From Aquisphaera insulae (GTDB lineage: Bacteria; Planctomycetota; Planctomycetia; Isosphaerales; Isosphaeraceae), in NCBI RefSeq assembly GCF_011064615.1, contig NZ_JAALJH010000001.1:124001-188000 (forward strand): 64,000 nt of DNA. Direction: 5' to 3'. Every line of letters begins with the position of its first letter. Position 1 is the first letter of the stretch. Below the pieces are notes generated by a model, which saw only the letters and a program-made list of their open reading frames with translations, had not been told where the DNA came from and did not search any database. Below, piece by piece: positions 9,064-18,128 of this stretch. A program made the translations under genes and the position numbers.

Positions 9064-9256
9064 TTCGTGTTGACCGGATCAGGGGTTCCTTGCATACTCC
9101 CGACGGTCCGGCGGAGCCGGCCCGGAGGGCTTGCCTCGCGTCCCACTCCCCAGTTCTCCCCTCGACGATCCCCTCGGTCGCAGCCTCGACGCCGCAAAGC
9201 CGTCGTCCGGAGTTCGATCCCTGGACGGTCCATCCCGCGAGCAGGACAAGGAAGTC

Positions 9257-11401
9257 ATGCGACAGGCGCTTTCGATTGCACTCCTGACGGTCCTCCTCCT
9301 CGCTTCCGGCCGCGCAGCGCAAGCCGGCGACTCCCCGCCGGCGCTCGAGCAGGCTCGGAAGCTGCTGACCGCCCGCGACAGCGCCGGGGCGGCCCAGATC
9401 CTGGAAGAGGCGCTCCCGTCCGCCGCGGCAGCCGACCGGCCTCCGATCGTAAGGCTCCTCCGCCAGGCCTACCAGGAATTGATCCGCGATGCGGAGTCAT
9501 CCGGAAAGGCGAGCCTTGCGGCCGAGTACCGCGACAACCTCTCCATTCTCGAGCCGACTTCGGATGCAGGAACCGCGGATCCGAAGGCAGGCTCGCCGCA
9601 GAAGCGACCGGACACGGCCGCCGCTCCCGTCGTCGCGGCCCCGGTGCCGCCTCCCTCCGCCTCCCCGACCCCGGTCCCGGCCCCGGCCCTCGCACCGGTT
9701 CCATCATCGGCTCCGGCCCCGACCGAGGAACCGTTTCCTCCCCTTCCGGGCGAGCCCGCCCCGCGGCGGGCCGATCCCGGGGTGCGGCTCGCGTCCAGCA
9801 AGGGACCGCAATCGAGCCCGGTTCGCGAGCCCGCTCCCGTCCGGCGAGCCTCCGAGGGCGACGACCTGCCGCGGCTGTCCGAGCCGCCCGAGGTCCCGGC
9901 GCCGGTCGGTGGCTCCACGCCGCCGGCGGAATCCCCCCCCGTGCCTGCGAGCTCCACGCCCGGCGAGGGTGCAACGGCGAACGCGCCGCGAACGAGCACC
10001 GGCGGCGACTCCCCTGCCCCGAAGAAGGCGGCCCCCTCCGCGGTCGACCTGGCCGACCAGGCCGATCGGCTCTTCACGGAGAAGCGATACCTGGACGCCG
10101 GCGTGATCTACACGAAGCTCGCCGCCGCAAACCGGCTGCCCAGCGATCGGAAGGGTGTCTGGGCCTACTGCCGCTGGGTCGAGGTGGTCAACCGGATCAA
10201 CGCTCACCCCCGCACCGATCGCGAGTGGGACGACATCCAGGAGGAGGTCCGCGACGTTCAGAAGCTGGTGCCGGGTAACTGGTACGGCGCGTACCTCGAG
10301 AATCTCGTCAAAGACGCCCGACGCAACAAGACGGCTGCCGGCGGCCGGCGAGCCGGCGTCGTCGTCCGCGGTTCCGCTCCCGAGGAGCAGCCGACGCGGC
10401 GCCGAGGGCTCTTCGGCCGCGAATCGACCCCCTCCCCGTCCGAGCCATCGGCGGCCGCGGCCGCCGCCCAGCCTCTTGGGCTCCCCGCGGCCCCGGCGTC
10501 CGCCGAGATGGACGCGTCGCCGCCGGCTGGGTCCGCAACGGCTCCCGCCGCCCGATCCCCGCGGGCCTCCGCCGAGGTCGCCAATCCTCGGCTCCCGCGC
10601 GGTCCCGCGTCGGCCAATGGGACGCTGGGCTGGCAGGTCATCGAGACGGCCAATTTTCGGATCTTCCACGTCGACCCCACCCTCGGCGCGGAAGTCGCTC
10701 GCACCGCCGAATCCGTCCGCGGGATGCAGGCGAAGCGTTGGGGGAGCACCGCCACGCGGTCCACATGGACTCCGCGTTGCGACGTTTACCTCTATCCCGA
10801 TCCGGCCGCCTTCTCGCGGATGACGGGCCAGCCCGAGACCTCGCCGGGATTCTCCTCGCTGGGAGTCAGCGGCGATCGCGTCACATCACGACGCGTAAAT
10901 CTCCGGGCGGATCATCCCCAGCTTCTTCCCGCGATCCTCCCGCACGAGATCACGCACGTCGTGCTCGCCGACCTGTTCACGCACCAGCCCATCCCGCGAT
11001 GGGCCGACGAGGGGATCGCCGTCCTCTCCGAACCCGAGGACGAGCAGGCCAGCCGCGCCGGGGATCTCGCCGCGCCGCTCCGGGACGGCTCCGTGTTCAA
11101 GCTCAGCGAGCTGATGGCCACGGACTCTCCGAATGCGAACACGTGGAACCTCTACTACGCTCAGAGCGTCTCCCTGACGCAGTATCTGGTCGAGCTCGGT
11201 ACCCCCGCCCAGTTCGTCCTCTATCTCAAGGGTGCCCAGCAAAAGGGGATCGAGGCCTCGCTCCGGGAGACGTACGGGATCGAGGGATTCCCCGCGCTCG
11301 AGTCGGGCTGGCGGCAGTTTGCCGCTCGACAGGTCGCGCATCTCCCGGCCGAGGGTCAGCAGGTCGCCGCGGGGCCCGAGTCCGCGGAAGCCCCGCGTTG
11401 A
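9257..11401 (+). CDS. Exported gluzincin-like metallopeptidase with Pro/Ala-rich linker
   Basis: 714 residues from ATG 9257. AAGGA (9248-9252) precedes it and a clear signal peptide follows (MRQALSIALLTVLLLASGRAAQA), whereas the upstream open frame to 9131 does not look like a signal. Residues 24-110 are helical and TPR-like. About 110-260 is a disordered Pro/Ala/Ser-rich stretch with several PP pairs, followed by another TPR-like segment and a second low-complexity stretch. The C-terminal domain (about 455-690) fits the peptidase MA-like/DUF1570 type, with zinc motif HEITH at 563-567 and a downstream PRWADEGIA glutamate near 586. It is probably an active zinc peptidase of the cell envelope, with no known substrate. 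It ends 29 nt before the addA stop on the opposite strand. Confidence 0.75.
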   Translation: MRQALSIALLTVLLLASGRAAQAGDSPPALEQARKLLTARDSAGAAQILEEALPSAAAADRPPIVRLLRQAYQELIRDAESSGKASLAAEYRDNLSILEPTSDAGTADPKAGSPQKRPDTAAAPVVAAPVPPPSASPTPVPAPALAPVPSSAPAPTEEPFPPLPGEPAPRRADPGVRLASSKGPQSSPVREPAPVRRASEGDDLPRLSEPPEVPAPVGGSTPPAESPPVPASSTPGEGATANAPRTSTGGDSPAPKKAAPSAVDLADQADRLFTEKRYLDAGVIYTKLAAANRLPSDRKGVWAYCRWVEVVNRINAHPRTDREWDDIQEEVRDVQKLVPGNWYGAYLENLVKDARRNKTAAGGRRAGVVVRGSAPEEQPTRRRGLFGRESTPSPSEPSAAAAAAQPLGLPAAPASAEMDASPPAGSATAPAARSPRASAEVANPRLPRGPASANGTLGWQVIETANFRIFHVDPTLGAEVARTAESVRGMQAKRWGSTATRSTWTPRCDVYLYPDPAAFSRMTGQPETSPGFSSLGVSGDRVTSRRVNLRADHPQLLPAILPHEITHVVLADLFTHQPIPRWADEGIAVLSEPEDEQASRAGDLAAPLRDGSVFKLSELMATDSPNANTWNLYYAQSVSLTQYLVELGTPAQFVLYLKGAQQKGIEASLRETYGIEGFPALESGWRQFAARQVAHLPAEGQQVAAGPESAEAPR

Positions 11402-11430
11402 TCGGGCCGGGCCTCGACTCCTCACACCCA

Positions 11431-14400
11431 TCAGTGCGGACGTCGTGATGCGACCCATTCCGCGATGGCGGCGTGCACCGCGGGCCGGCTCCGCGAGAGC
11501 TCGCTCTCGATCTCGAGGTCTCCCCCACGCTCCGAGACGACCCACCAGGCCGGGCCGACCGGCACCTTTTCCAGGTGCTCCAGGGCCGTCGGGCTCAGGA
11601 GTAGCCGCAGGCGATTGGTGTCGACCTCGGCCTGCCGGGAGGCCAGGATGACGGGCCGCCAGCGCCCCCCCCGATCCAGATAGAGGACGTCGATCCGGCC
11701 TCGGAGGATCGTCTCGGCCCCCTCTCCTCCCGACCACGCGAACGACCAGGCCACATCGGCCTGGATCGGACGCCTCGCCCGGAGTGCATCGCGGAGATCG
11801 GCGAAGAGCGCCGTGCCGGGCCACCCGCGAAGCCTGTCGGCCGCCTCCTGGGCCAGGACGGAGGAGGCCGCGGGGATCATCCTGTCGGCGGCGCGAGAGC
11901 AGGCCATCGCAAGGTTGCCCCCACGCAGGAGTCCGTGATCGGAGATCACCGAGCGGATCAGCTCGTCGAGCCGCGCCTCGGAATTCGGCCGCTCCGGGAC
12001 CTCGTCCAGGCGGATCGAGGCCGGCCACGGCGACGCGGATTGGCCCGGCTCGCCCCGGGGCGAGGCCCGCTCGATGACCTGCTCGATCCAGTCCAATCGG
12101 GGACGCGACGAGGTTCGTCCGCGGGGTGAGTCGTTCGGCGCCGCCAGATGCTGGACATCGACGGCGACCGAGGGCCAGGCGGCGGGCAACTCGGCACGGC
12201 AGGCGCCGGTTCGCCAGTCGTAGCGATCGAGGAGGAGTTGGATCGCGGGCGATTCGTCGCGCGGCGGCACGGCCTCCGAGTCCTTCGGCGCGTCCAGCCC
12301 CGCCGAGAGGATCAGGTGGTCGCGGGCCCTGGTCGCGGCCACGTAGAAGAGCCGGAGCGATTCGCGGCGATCCTCCTCGGCCTCGATCGCCGTGTAGGCC
12401 ATCCAGCCGAGGCTCGACCCGGCCTCCCGAGGCTCCCCCTCGGCGCCGACCTCCACCGTACGGGGCGGCCGGATCACCAGCCCCACGTCGTCGCGGAGGC
12501 CGATCAGCGCGGAGGGTGGGTTCGACCTTCGCGACAGGTCCGGCAGGGCGACGATCGGGAACTCGAGGCCCTTGGCCTGGTGGATCGACATCAGGCGGAT
12601 GATGGGACTCTGCTCGTCGGTCGTCGAGGCCTGCTCTTCCTTGGGCGGGTCGTCCAGGTCCGCCCGCAGACGATCCACGAGGTCGGCCAGGGTGAAGCTC
12701 TCCTGGCGGTCGAAGTCCCGTGCCAGGCGGACGAGCTTCCGCGTGTTGGCCAGCTTCCGCTCCCCGAGGAACTCGCAGACGATCGCCGCCTCGAAGCCGG
12801 ACTCGTCGAGGACTCGCGACACGAGCGAGGCGAGCGGCACGCGATCCTTGATCTCGCGCCAGCGATCGAGGAGCGAGGCCGCGCGGATCGCGGCGGCGCG
12901 GTCCCGATCGGAGAGCTCGGCGACCCCGCCGGCCTCGAGGATCCCCCGGGTGATCCCTCCGGTCACCCTCCGCGAGAGCCAGAACAGCGCCTCGTCGGTC
13001 AGCCCGAAGAACGGCCCCCGGAGCGCGCCGGCGAGGGCCACCTCGTCGAGCGGATCCTCGATGACCGAGAGGACGTTCACGACGTCGCGGACCTCCTGCT
13101 GGGCGAAGAAGGCGGACCCGCCGATGGTCTGGTAGTCGAAACCCTCGTCGGCGAGCGCCGTCTCGTAAGGCCAGACGTCCGTCATGGCCCTGAAAAGGAA
13201 CGCCACGTCTCCGGCGTGGGCGTCCCGGGCCCGACGGGACTGGCGATCCAGGATCGTCCAGCCGGCATCGAGCCGCGACCGCAGCCAGCGGGCCAGGGTC
13301 CGGGCCTCATTGTCGAGGCGATCGCCCTTGCTCAGCCTCGCCCTGGCCTCGGTCGCCTCCGGCTCGCCCGGTCGGACCGCCGGACTGGCCCAGAGGAAGG
13401 TCACGGCGGGCTCGTCCCCGACCGGGCCCCGCACCGGCTCGAGGCGGGGCGGAGTCCATTCATCGCGATCGTCGGACCGGCCCGGGCGCTCCCGGAAGGC
13501 GTCCGCGAAGAGGGCGTTGACGAAGTGGATCACGCCGGGGACGCTGCGAAAATTCTCGGAGAGCGGCAGCCGGCCCGCGGCGGGGAACTCGTCACGCCAG
13601 CGGCCGAAGAGCGCGGGCTCGGCACCTCGGAAGCGGTAGATCGACTGCTTCTCGTCGCCGACCACGAACAACCGACCCGTGGCGAAGTCGTCGCCCCCCA
13701 GGCTCCTGAGGATTCGGCCCTGCACCGGATCGGTGTCCTGGAACTCATCCACCATCAGGAACCGGATCTCGTCACGCCCTCCCCCCGCCGAATCGGCTTC
13801 CCATTCGGCGCGATCCGGGCGCTCCAGGGACCGGAGCGTGAGGTCCAGGAGGTCGTCGAAATCGAGCGCCTGGCGAGTTCGCTTTATGTGATCATACTCT
13901 GTTTTTACCTGTCGGGCCAGGCGGGCCAGCCGGAGGCTGTTGCCGGCGTTCTCGCGGGTCGCGTCCTCGCTGGAGGAGAGCTTTTCCACGGCCTGGTCGA
14001 TCCGCCGGCGAAGGGCCGCGAAGGCGTCCCGGATCGCGGCCCGGTCCTCGTCGGAGGGCCAGATCCCCTTCTGTCGGAGGTCGTCGACCCGGGCGATGGC
14101 CCGGGCCTCCGCGAGGTCCGCCGCGCCGGCTTGCCCATCGTCGATCCGGTCGAGCACGGCCGCGAGCTCGTCCCGTCGGGCGGTGAGCCTCGGATGGAGG
14201 GATTCCGGCAGGGCCGCGAACGCCTTTCGGCAGTCGCGCACGGCCGGCTCGATCAGGCCCAGCACGGCGTCCTTGCCGCGAGCCTCCCAGGACGCCCGCC
14301 AGCGGTCCATGACCTCGTCGGGCGTGAGCGCCGACCACGCCTCGAGGAGTCCGTCGGAGCGTCGATCGATGGCCGCGACCAGGGCGCTCCGGACCTGCTC

Positions 14401-14940
14401 CAGGCCGTAATCCATGGCGAGGAGCGAGAGATCGGGATCCCGGGCGGAGATCCGCCGCCGCATCGTGGTGCGGACGGCCCGGTCGCGGAGCGAGGCCGCG
14501 ATCGGCGGGTCGATGATCGCGAACTCGGGGTCGATGCCGAGCTCGAGCGCGTGGGCGCGCAGGAGCCCGGCACAGAACTCGTGAAAGGTCCCGATGGGCG
14601 CCGATTCCAGGGCTCGCAGCACGGCCCGCCAGCGGTCCTCATCCACGCCCTCGGCCAGTCGCTGTCGGCACCGTGCCCGGATCCGCTGGCGGAGCTCGCG
14701 GGCGGCCTTCTCCGTGAACGTGAGCGCCGCGAGCTCGCCGAGCGCCCGTCCGCCCGGCGAGCGGGCCTCGCCGTCCTCGGATTCGCCGCCGGTCTCGAGC
14801 TCGCCCAGGAACCGCTCGGTCAGGACCAGCGTCTTGCCGCAGCCCGCCCCGGCGCCCAGGGCGACGCTCGAGCCGGTCACCTCGATGGCCCGCCGCTGCT
14901 CCGCGGTCAGGCGAATGCCGGGGCTCGCCGTGTCGCTCAC
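11431..14940 (-). CDS. addA: UvrD/RecB-family helicase AddA, nuclease motif degenerate
   Basis: 1169-residue SF1A helicase, the motor subunit of the AddAB double-strand-break resection complex. Visible motifs are Walker A AGAGCGKT with K36, motif II LMVDEFQDTDP near residue 395, VVGDEKQSIYRFRGAEP, IHQAKGLEFPIVALPDL and the arginine-finger block LFYVAATRARDHLILSAG. The C-terminus has the remnant of a RecB-type nuclease (LRGRIDVLYLDRGGRWRPV, about 1078-1096). Where the catalytic D-Y-K should follow, it reads VILASRQ, so cleavage activity is probably lost. Its ATG overlaps the addB TGA by 4 nt (14937-14940), pointing to translational coupling. It is the last gene of the rimO-pgsA-uppP-addB-addA run. 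Confidence 0.85.
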   Translation of the reverse strand: MSDTASPGIRLTAEQRRAIEVTGSSVALGAGAGCGKTLVLTERFLGELETGGESEDGEARSPGGRALGELAALTFTEKAARELRQRIRARCRQRLAEGVDEDRWRAVLRALESAPIGTFHEFCAGLLRAHALELGIDPEFAIIDPPIAASLRDRAVRTTMRRRISARDPDLSLLAMDYGLEQVRSALVAAIDRRSDGLLEAWSALTPDEVMDRWRASWEARGKDAVLGLIEPAVRDCRKAFAALPESLHPRLTARRDELAAVLDRIDDGQAGAADLAEARAIARVDDLRQKGIWPSDEDRAAIRDAFAALRRRIDQAVEKLSSSEDATRENAGNSLRLARLARQVKTEYDHIKRTRQALDFDDLLDLTLRSLERPDRAEWEADSAGGGRDEIRFLMVDEFQDTDPVQGRILRSLGGDDFATGRLFVVGDEKQSIYRFRGAEPALFGRWRDEFPAAGRLPLSENFRSVPGVIHFVNALFADAFRERPGRSDDRDEWTPPRLEPVRGPVGDEPAVTFLWASPAVRPGEPEATEARARLSKGDRLDNEARTLARWLRSRLDAGWTILDRQSRRARDAHAGDVAFLFRAMTDVWPYETALADEGFDYQTIGGSAFFAQQEVRDVVNVLSVIEDPLDEVALAGALRGPFFGLTDEALFWLSRRVTGGITRGILEAGGVAELSDRDRAAAIRAASLLDRWREIKDRVPLASLVSRVLDESGFEAAIVCEFLGERKLANTRKLVRLARDFDRQESFTLADLVDRLRADLDDPPKEEQASTTDEQSPIIRLMSIHQAKGLEFPIVALPDLSRRSNPPSALIGLRDDVGLVIRPPRTVEVGAEGEPREAGSSLGWMAYTAIEAEEDRRESLRLFYVAATRARDHLILSAGLDAPKDSEAVPPRDESPAIQLLLDRYDWRTGACRAELPAAWPSVAVDVQHLAAPNDSPRGRTSSRPRLDWIEQVIERASPRGEPGQSASPWPASIRLDEVPERPNSEARLDELIRSVISDHGLLRGGNLAMACSRAADRMIPAASSVLAQEAADRLRGWPGTALFADLRDALRARRPIQADVAWSFAWSGGEGAETILRGRIDVLYLDRGGRWRPVILASRQAEVDTNRLRLLLSPTALEHLEKVPVGPAWWVVSERGGDLEIESELSRSRPAVHAAIAEWVASRRPH

Positions 14941-17900
14941 GCCCCACCCCTCTCGGCCGCCGCCGCGGAGGCCCCGGCGGCGTTCGTCCTGCGCCGCGGC
15001 GGGACGCTCAGCGTCGGCAGGATCCAGGAAAATCGCTTGCCGGCCCGGCGGACCTGGCCGATCCGGCAGACGCCACGGTAGTCGCAGAAGCTCTCGCAGC
15101 CGTCTCGCCGCGAGTGGACCACGAAAACGCCCCGGCGGAGCTGATCCACGAGCGAAAGGACATGCGCGATCAGGGCGGACTTGTCCTCCTCCCAGTCCCC
15201 GAACGAGATCGGTGTGTAGCCGTCGTCCTTCAGGCCCCAGTAACCAAGGTCGGCGAGGATCGTCTCCCGGTCCTGGAAGACGATCCGCTCCACGGCCATC
15301 GCGTAGAGCGGGAGCTGGAGCATCGCCCCCGACCTGACCTCCCCGGTGCTGGGCGTGTGGCCGCTCTTGTAGTCGATGACGCGAAACCGGAGCCCCGCGT
15401 CGGTCTCGGAGACGTCAATTCGGTCGATCCGGCCCAGGAGTCGGACGGATTTCGCCCCGTCGCGGATCTCGAGCATCGGATACTCGGCCCCCTCGGAGCC
15501 GAAGTCGAGCTCGAGCATCCGGGGCGCGAATTGACGGCCGTCTTCGTCCCCGTACTTCTGCCGCTGATGGATGTAGAGGCGGATGCTATCGATGAGCCTG
15601 GTCTTCTGGATCTCCCAGAGCCCGAGATCCAGATCCGTCGCGTTGGCCGGCTCGATGTTGGAGATCCGCTCGATCTCGCTGGCGCCGGCGGCCAGCCAGT
15701 CGGGCTCTTCTCGCGAGTTGAGATAGCGAGCCTCCATCTTCTCGAGGATGTCGTGGAGGTCGCTGCCCCGCTGGGTCAGGTCCTCGGCGAGCTCGTCATG
15801 CTCCTCGACCGGACGGAGCTTGAGGACGTGTCGGGCGTAGAACTGGAACGGGCAGGAGAGGTACGTCTCGAGCTGGCTGGCGCTGAAGGCGTGGGAGGGC
15901 CCGAAGAATCGATCCAGCTCGAGGAGGGCGGCACCATCGCGGATCAGCCCGTCGTACTCGCCGAAATCGGTCCCCCGCTGCCGCCGACCGGCCGCATGGA
16001 GGGCCCCCGCCGTGCCGTCGAGGATCCGGCGATGGACCGGGTCGGAGGCGAGCCGCGAAAGCAGCTCGGACTCGCCCCGCTCGGCGGCGAGCGCGGCGGC
16101 TCGGACCCGGACGTCCGCCGCGGAGCCGGCCAGCTCCGGGGCATCCACGAGCGCCGCATGGAGCCGCGGCAGGGCGGTGTGGCAGGATCTCTCGACGCGA
16201 TCGTCGAGGAGCAGCAGCAGGTCGTCGAGGAAGCCGGCGCGGAGCAGCTCCTGGCCCTTCGGGTCCGTGGTCGGATACGCGAGGATCACGCCCTTCCGCG
16301 CGGATCCCAGGACTTCCAGGAAGCGGAGCATCTCCCCCGCGTAGGCGGCGCGAGCGGCCTCGCCGGGCTTCTCTCCCGGCCTCAGGGAAAGGAGCCCCTG
16401 GACCGCGGCACGGCCGGGAAACGTCCCCTCGCTCAGATCCGCGAGGATCACCCAGTCCGCCCCGGCGCCGTCCGCCTCGTCGACGGTCGCCAGCCGGACC
16501 GACCCGGGGACGGCCTCCGGCGACGGGGCGTCCAGCTCGCCCAGGATCGACTCGGCCTCGGCCACGAACGCCGCCCAGGTCCAGCGTTCGTTCGCCCTGC
16601 CCAGCCGGTCGAGCGAATCCGAATGGTCGTCGAGTCCCTCCAGCCAGGTCTCGATCGGCGTCCCGCCGTTCATCTCGACTCCGAGGTCGGCGACGGCCCG
16701 CCGCAGCTCGACGACATGCTCCTTCCAGCGGCGGGGATCGTCGAGGGGCCCGAGCACGTCAAAGAGCCGCTCGATGACCGCCCGCGCTCGATCGATCCGG
16801 CGGTATTCCTCGTCATTCGCCTTGAAGCCGAGCCGGAGCCGTTCCAGGCCCCGCAGGGCCTGCTCGCGGCCCCGGAAGACGCGGGCCGACTTGATCGTGG
16901 ACGCCGCCGAAGCCAGCGACAGCCGGTCCTCTCCGGGCCAGTCCGGCCGGACCTGGCCGTGGCGAAGGAGGCGGACGATCCGATCGGTCTCCCATTCCTC
17001 CAGGGGGATCGACGCCGCCAATCGCAGCGCACTGACGCCGGGATCGTTCCGCAGCGGCAGACGCGCGTCGGTACGGGCGGGGATGTCCCAGGCCCGAAGC
17101 GTCTCCAGCGTGAGCGCCGCCTCCTCCGTCCAGGTCGGGAAGAGGATGAGCAGATCGTCCGGGTCCACCCCCCTGTCGAGGAGCGAGCGGACTTCCCGCG
17201 CGACGACCCGAGCCGCCCCGTCCCCGCGCGGTCCACCACGGACGATCAGGCCATCGGGGCTCGGCACCACGCGGCCCTCGGCCGGGCCCGTGCCGAAGAG
17301 CACGCGCTCGACCTGGGCGAGGCCGGGCGGCCGGCCCGGCGGTCGTGGGACCGCCGTCTCGACGAAGCCCATGTCCAGCAAGCGGCCGCGGAGCGGCGCA
17401 CGGGCGTGGTAGACCTCGGCGAGATCCGCCGCGGGGTCGTACGTCATCGCCACGTGGAGGGCTCGTCCCGAGTCCATCAGCCGCCGCAGGATCCGCCAGT
17501 GAGCCGGGGCGGGCTCGGCGAAGTTCAGCACCACGACCGCCCCGTCGCCGGCGAGCGGCCCGCGGAGTTCCTTACCTCGAGAGAGCCACTTCGAGCCCCA
17601 GACCAGCATCCCCGCGTCGTCGTCCGCATTGAGCTGATCGAGTCGCTCGCGGTAGCGGCCGAAGACCGCCCGCTCCGCCGCGCCGATCCGATCACGCTCC
17701 GCTTCCTCGCCTCGCCCCGCCCGGGGCGGTTCCTCGCAGATCGTCCAGGTCGCGATCCTGGCTCGCAACCGGCGGCGGTATCCGGCAAGGCCCAGGATCC
17801 CGACCAGCTCGTCGATCTCTCCGAGTTGCCTGGCCCGCTCGATCGCGTCCAGCAGGACCGCCCGTGCGGCCGTCTTCGAGAGCCATCGAGGCCCCCCCTC

Positions 17901-18128
17901 GGCCTGGCGGCGTACCAGCCTGGGGAGATCTCCCCAGCAGAGGATGCGAGGCCGGGAATCGGTCCCGTCAGCTCGTTGCCGGCGCGCCAGCGAGTATTCC
18001 AGGCGGTCCCGAGCCAGGGGCGTGGGGACGATCCAGAGGGAGGGGATATCCGCGCCGGATTCCGTCAGGATCCGTTCCCAGATCGCGGCCGACGGCGGTC
18101 CGGTCCAGAGTCTTAGCGGCGCCGGCAT
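14937..18128 (-). CDS. addB: AddB-type nuclease subunit (PD-(D/E)XK, iron-sulfur)
   Basis: 1063 residues. The N-terminal half is the helicase-like AddB fold without a P-loop: where relatives carry a GRAGSGKT-type motif it reads WTGPPSAAIWERIL. The C-terminal RecB-type nuclease is intact, with LLGRIDRIDV, RVIDYKSGHTPSTGE (D-Y-K near 917-919) and the helix LQLPLYAMAVE. Four cysteines suited to a 4Fe-4S staple are present, one near 757 (LSCPFQFYARHVLKL) and three at about 1011, 1015 and 1021 (CESFCDYRGVC). Partner of addA, with a 4-nt overlap. Its first 161 nt overlap the 3' end of uppP in another frame. The N-terminal residues LRLWTGPPSAAIWERIL look like genuine family sequence, so I keep ATG 18128. 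Confidence 0.85.
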   Translation of the reverse strand: MPAPLRLWTGPPSAAIWERILTESGADIPSLWIVPTPLARDRLEYSLARRQRADGTDSRPRILCWGDLPRLVRRQAEGGPRWLSKTAARAVLLDAIERARQLGEIDELVGILGLAGYRRRLRARIATWTICEEPPRAGRGEEAERDRIGAAERAVFGRYRERLDQLNADDDAGMLVWGSKWLSRGKELRGPLAGDGAVVVLNFAEPAPAHWRILRRLMDSGRALHVAMTYDPAADLAEVYHARAPLRGRLLDMGFVETAVPRPPGRPPGLAQVERVLFGTGPAEGRVVPSPDGLIVRGGPRGDGAARVVAREVRSLLDRGVDPDDLLILFPTWTEEAALTLETLRAWDIPARTDARLPLRNDPGVSALRLAASIPLEEWETDRIVRLLRHGQVRPDWPGEDRLSLASAASTIKSARVFRGREQALRGLERLRLGFKANDEEYRRIDRARAVIERLFDVLGPLDDPRRWKEHVVELRRAVADLGVEMNGGTPIETWLEGLDDHSDSLDRLGRANERWTWAAFVAEAESILGELDAPSPEAVPGSVRLATVDEADGAGADWVILADLSEGTFPGRAAVQGLLSLRPGEKPGEAARAAYAGEMLRFLEVLGSARKGVILAYPTTDPKGQELLRAGFLDDLLLLLDDRVERSCHTALPRLHAALVDAPELAGSAADVRVRAAALAAERGESELLSRLASDPVHRRILDGTAGALHAAGRRQRGTDFGEYDGLIRDGAALLELDRFFGPSHAFSASQLETYLSCPFQFYARHVLKLRPVEEHDELAEDLTQRGSDLHDILEKMEARYLNSREEPDWLAAGASEIERISNIEPANATDLDLGLWEIQKTRLIDSIRLYIHQRQKYGDEDGRQFAPRMLELDFGSEGAEYPMLEIRDGAKSVRLLGRIDRIDVSETDAGLRFRVIDYKSGHTPSTGEVRSGAMLQLPLYAMAVERIVFQDRETILADLGYWGLKDDGYTPISFGDWEEDKSALIAHVLSLVDQLRRGVFVVHSRRDGCESFCDYRGVCRIGQVRRAGKRFSWILPTLSVPPRRRTNAAGASAAAAERGGA

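Noticed and set aside
12148-18116. Two plus-strand open frames of about 1000 codons (12148-15081 and 15114-18116)
   Set aside because: They are antisense shadows of addA and addB. The minus frames carry complete helicase and nuclease motifs, while the plus frames are low-complexity Arg/Gly/Glu/Asp sequence typical of high-G+C shadows.
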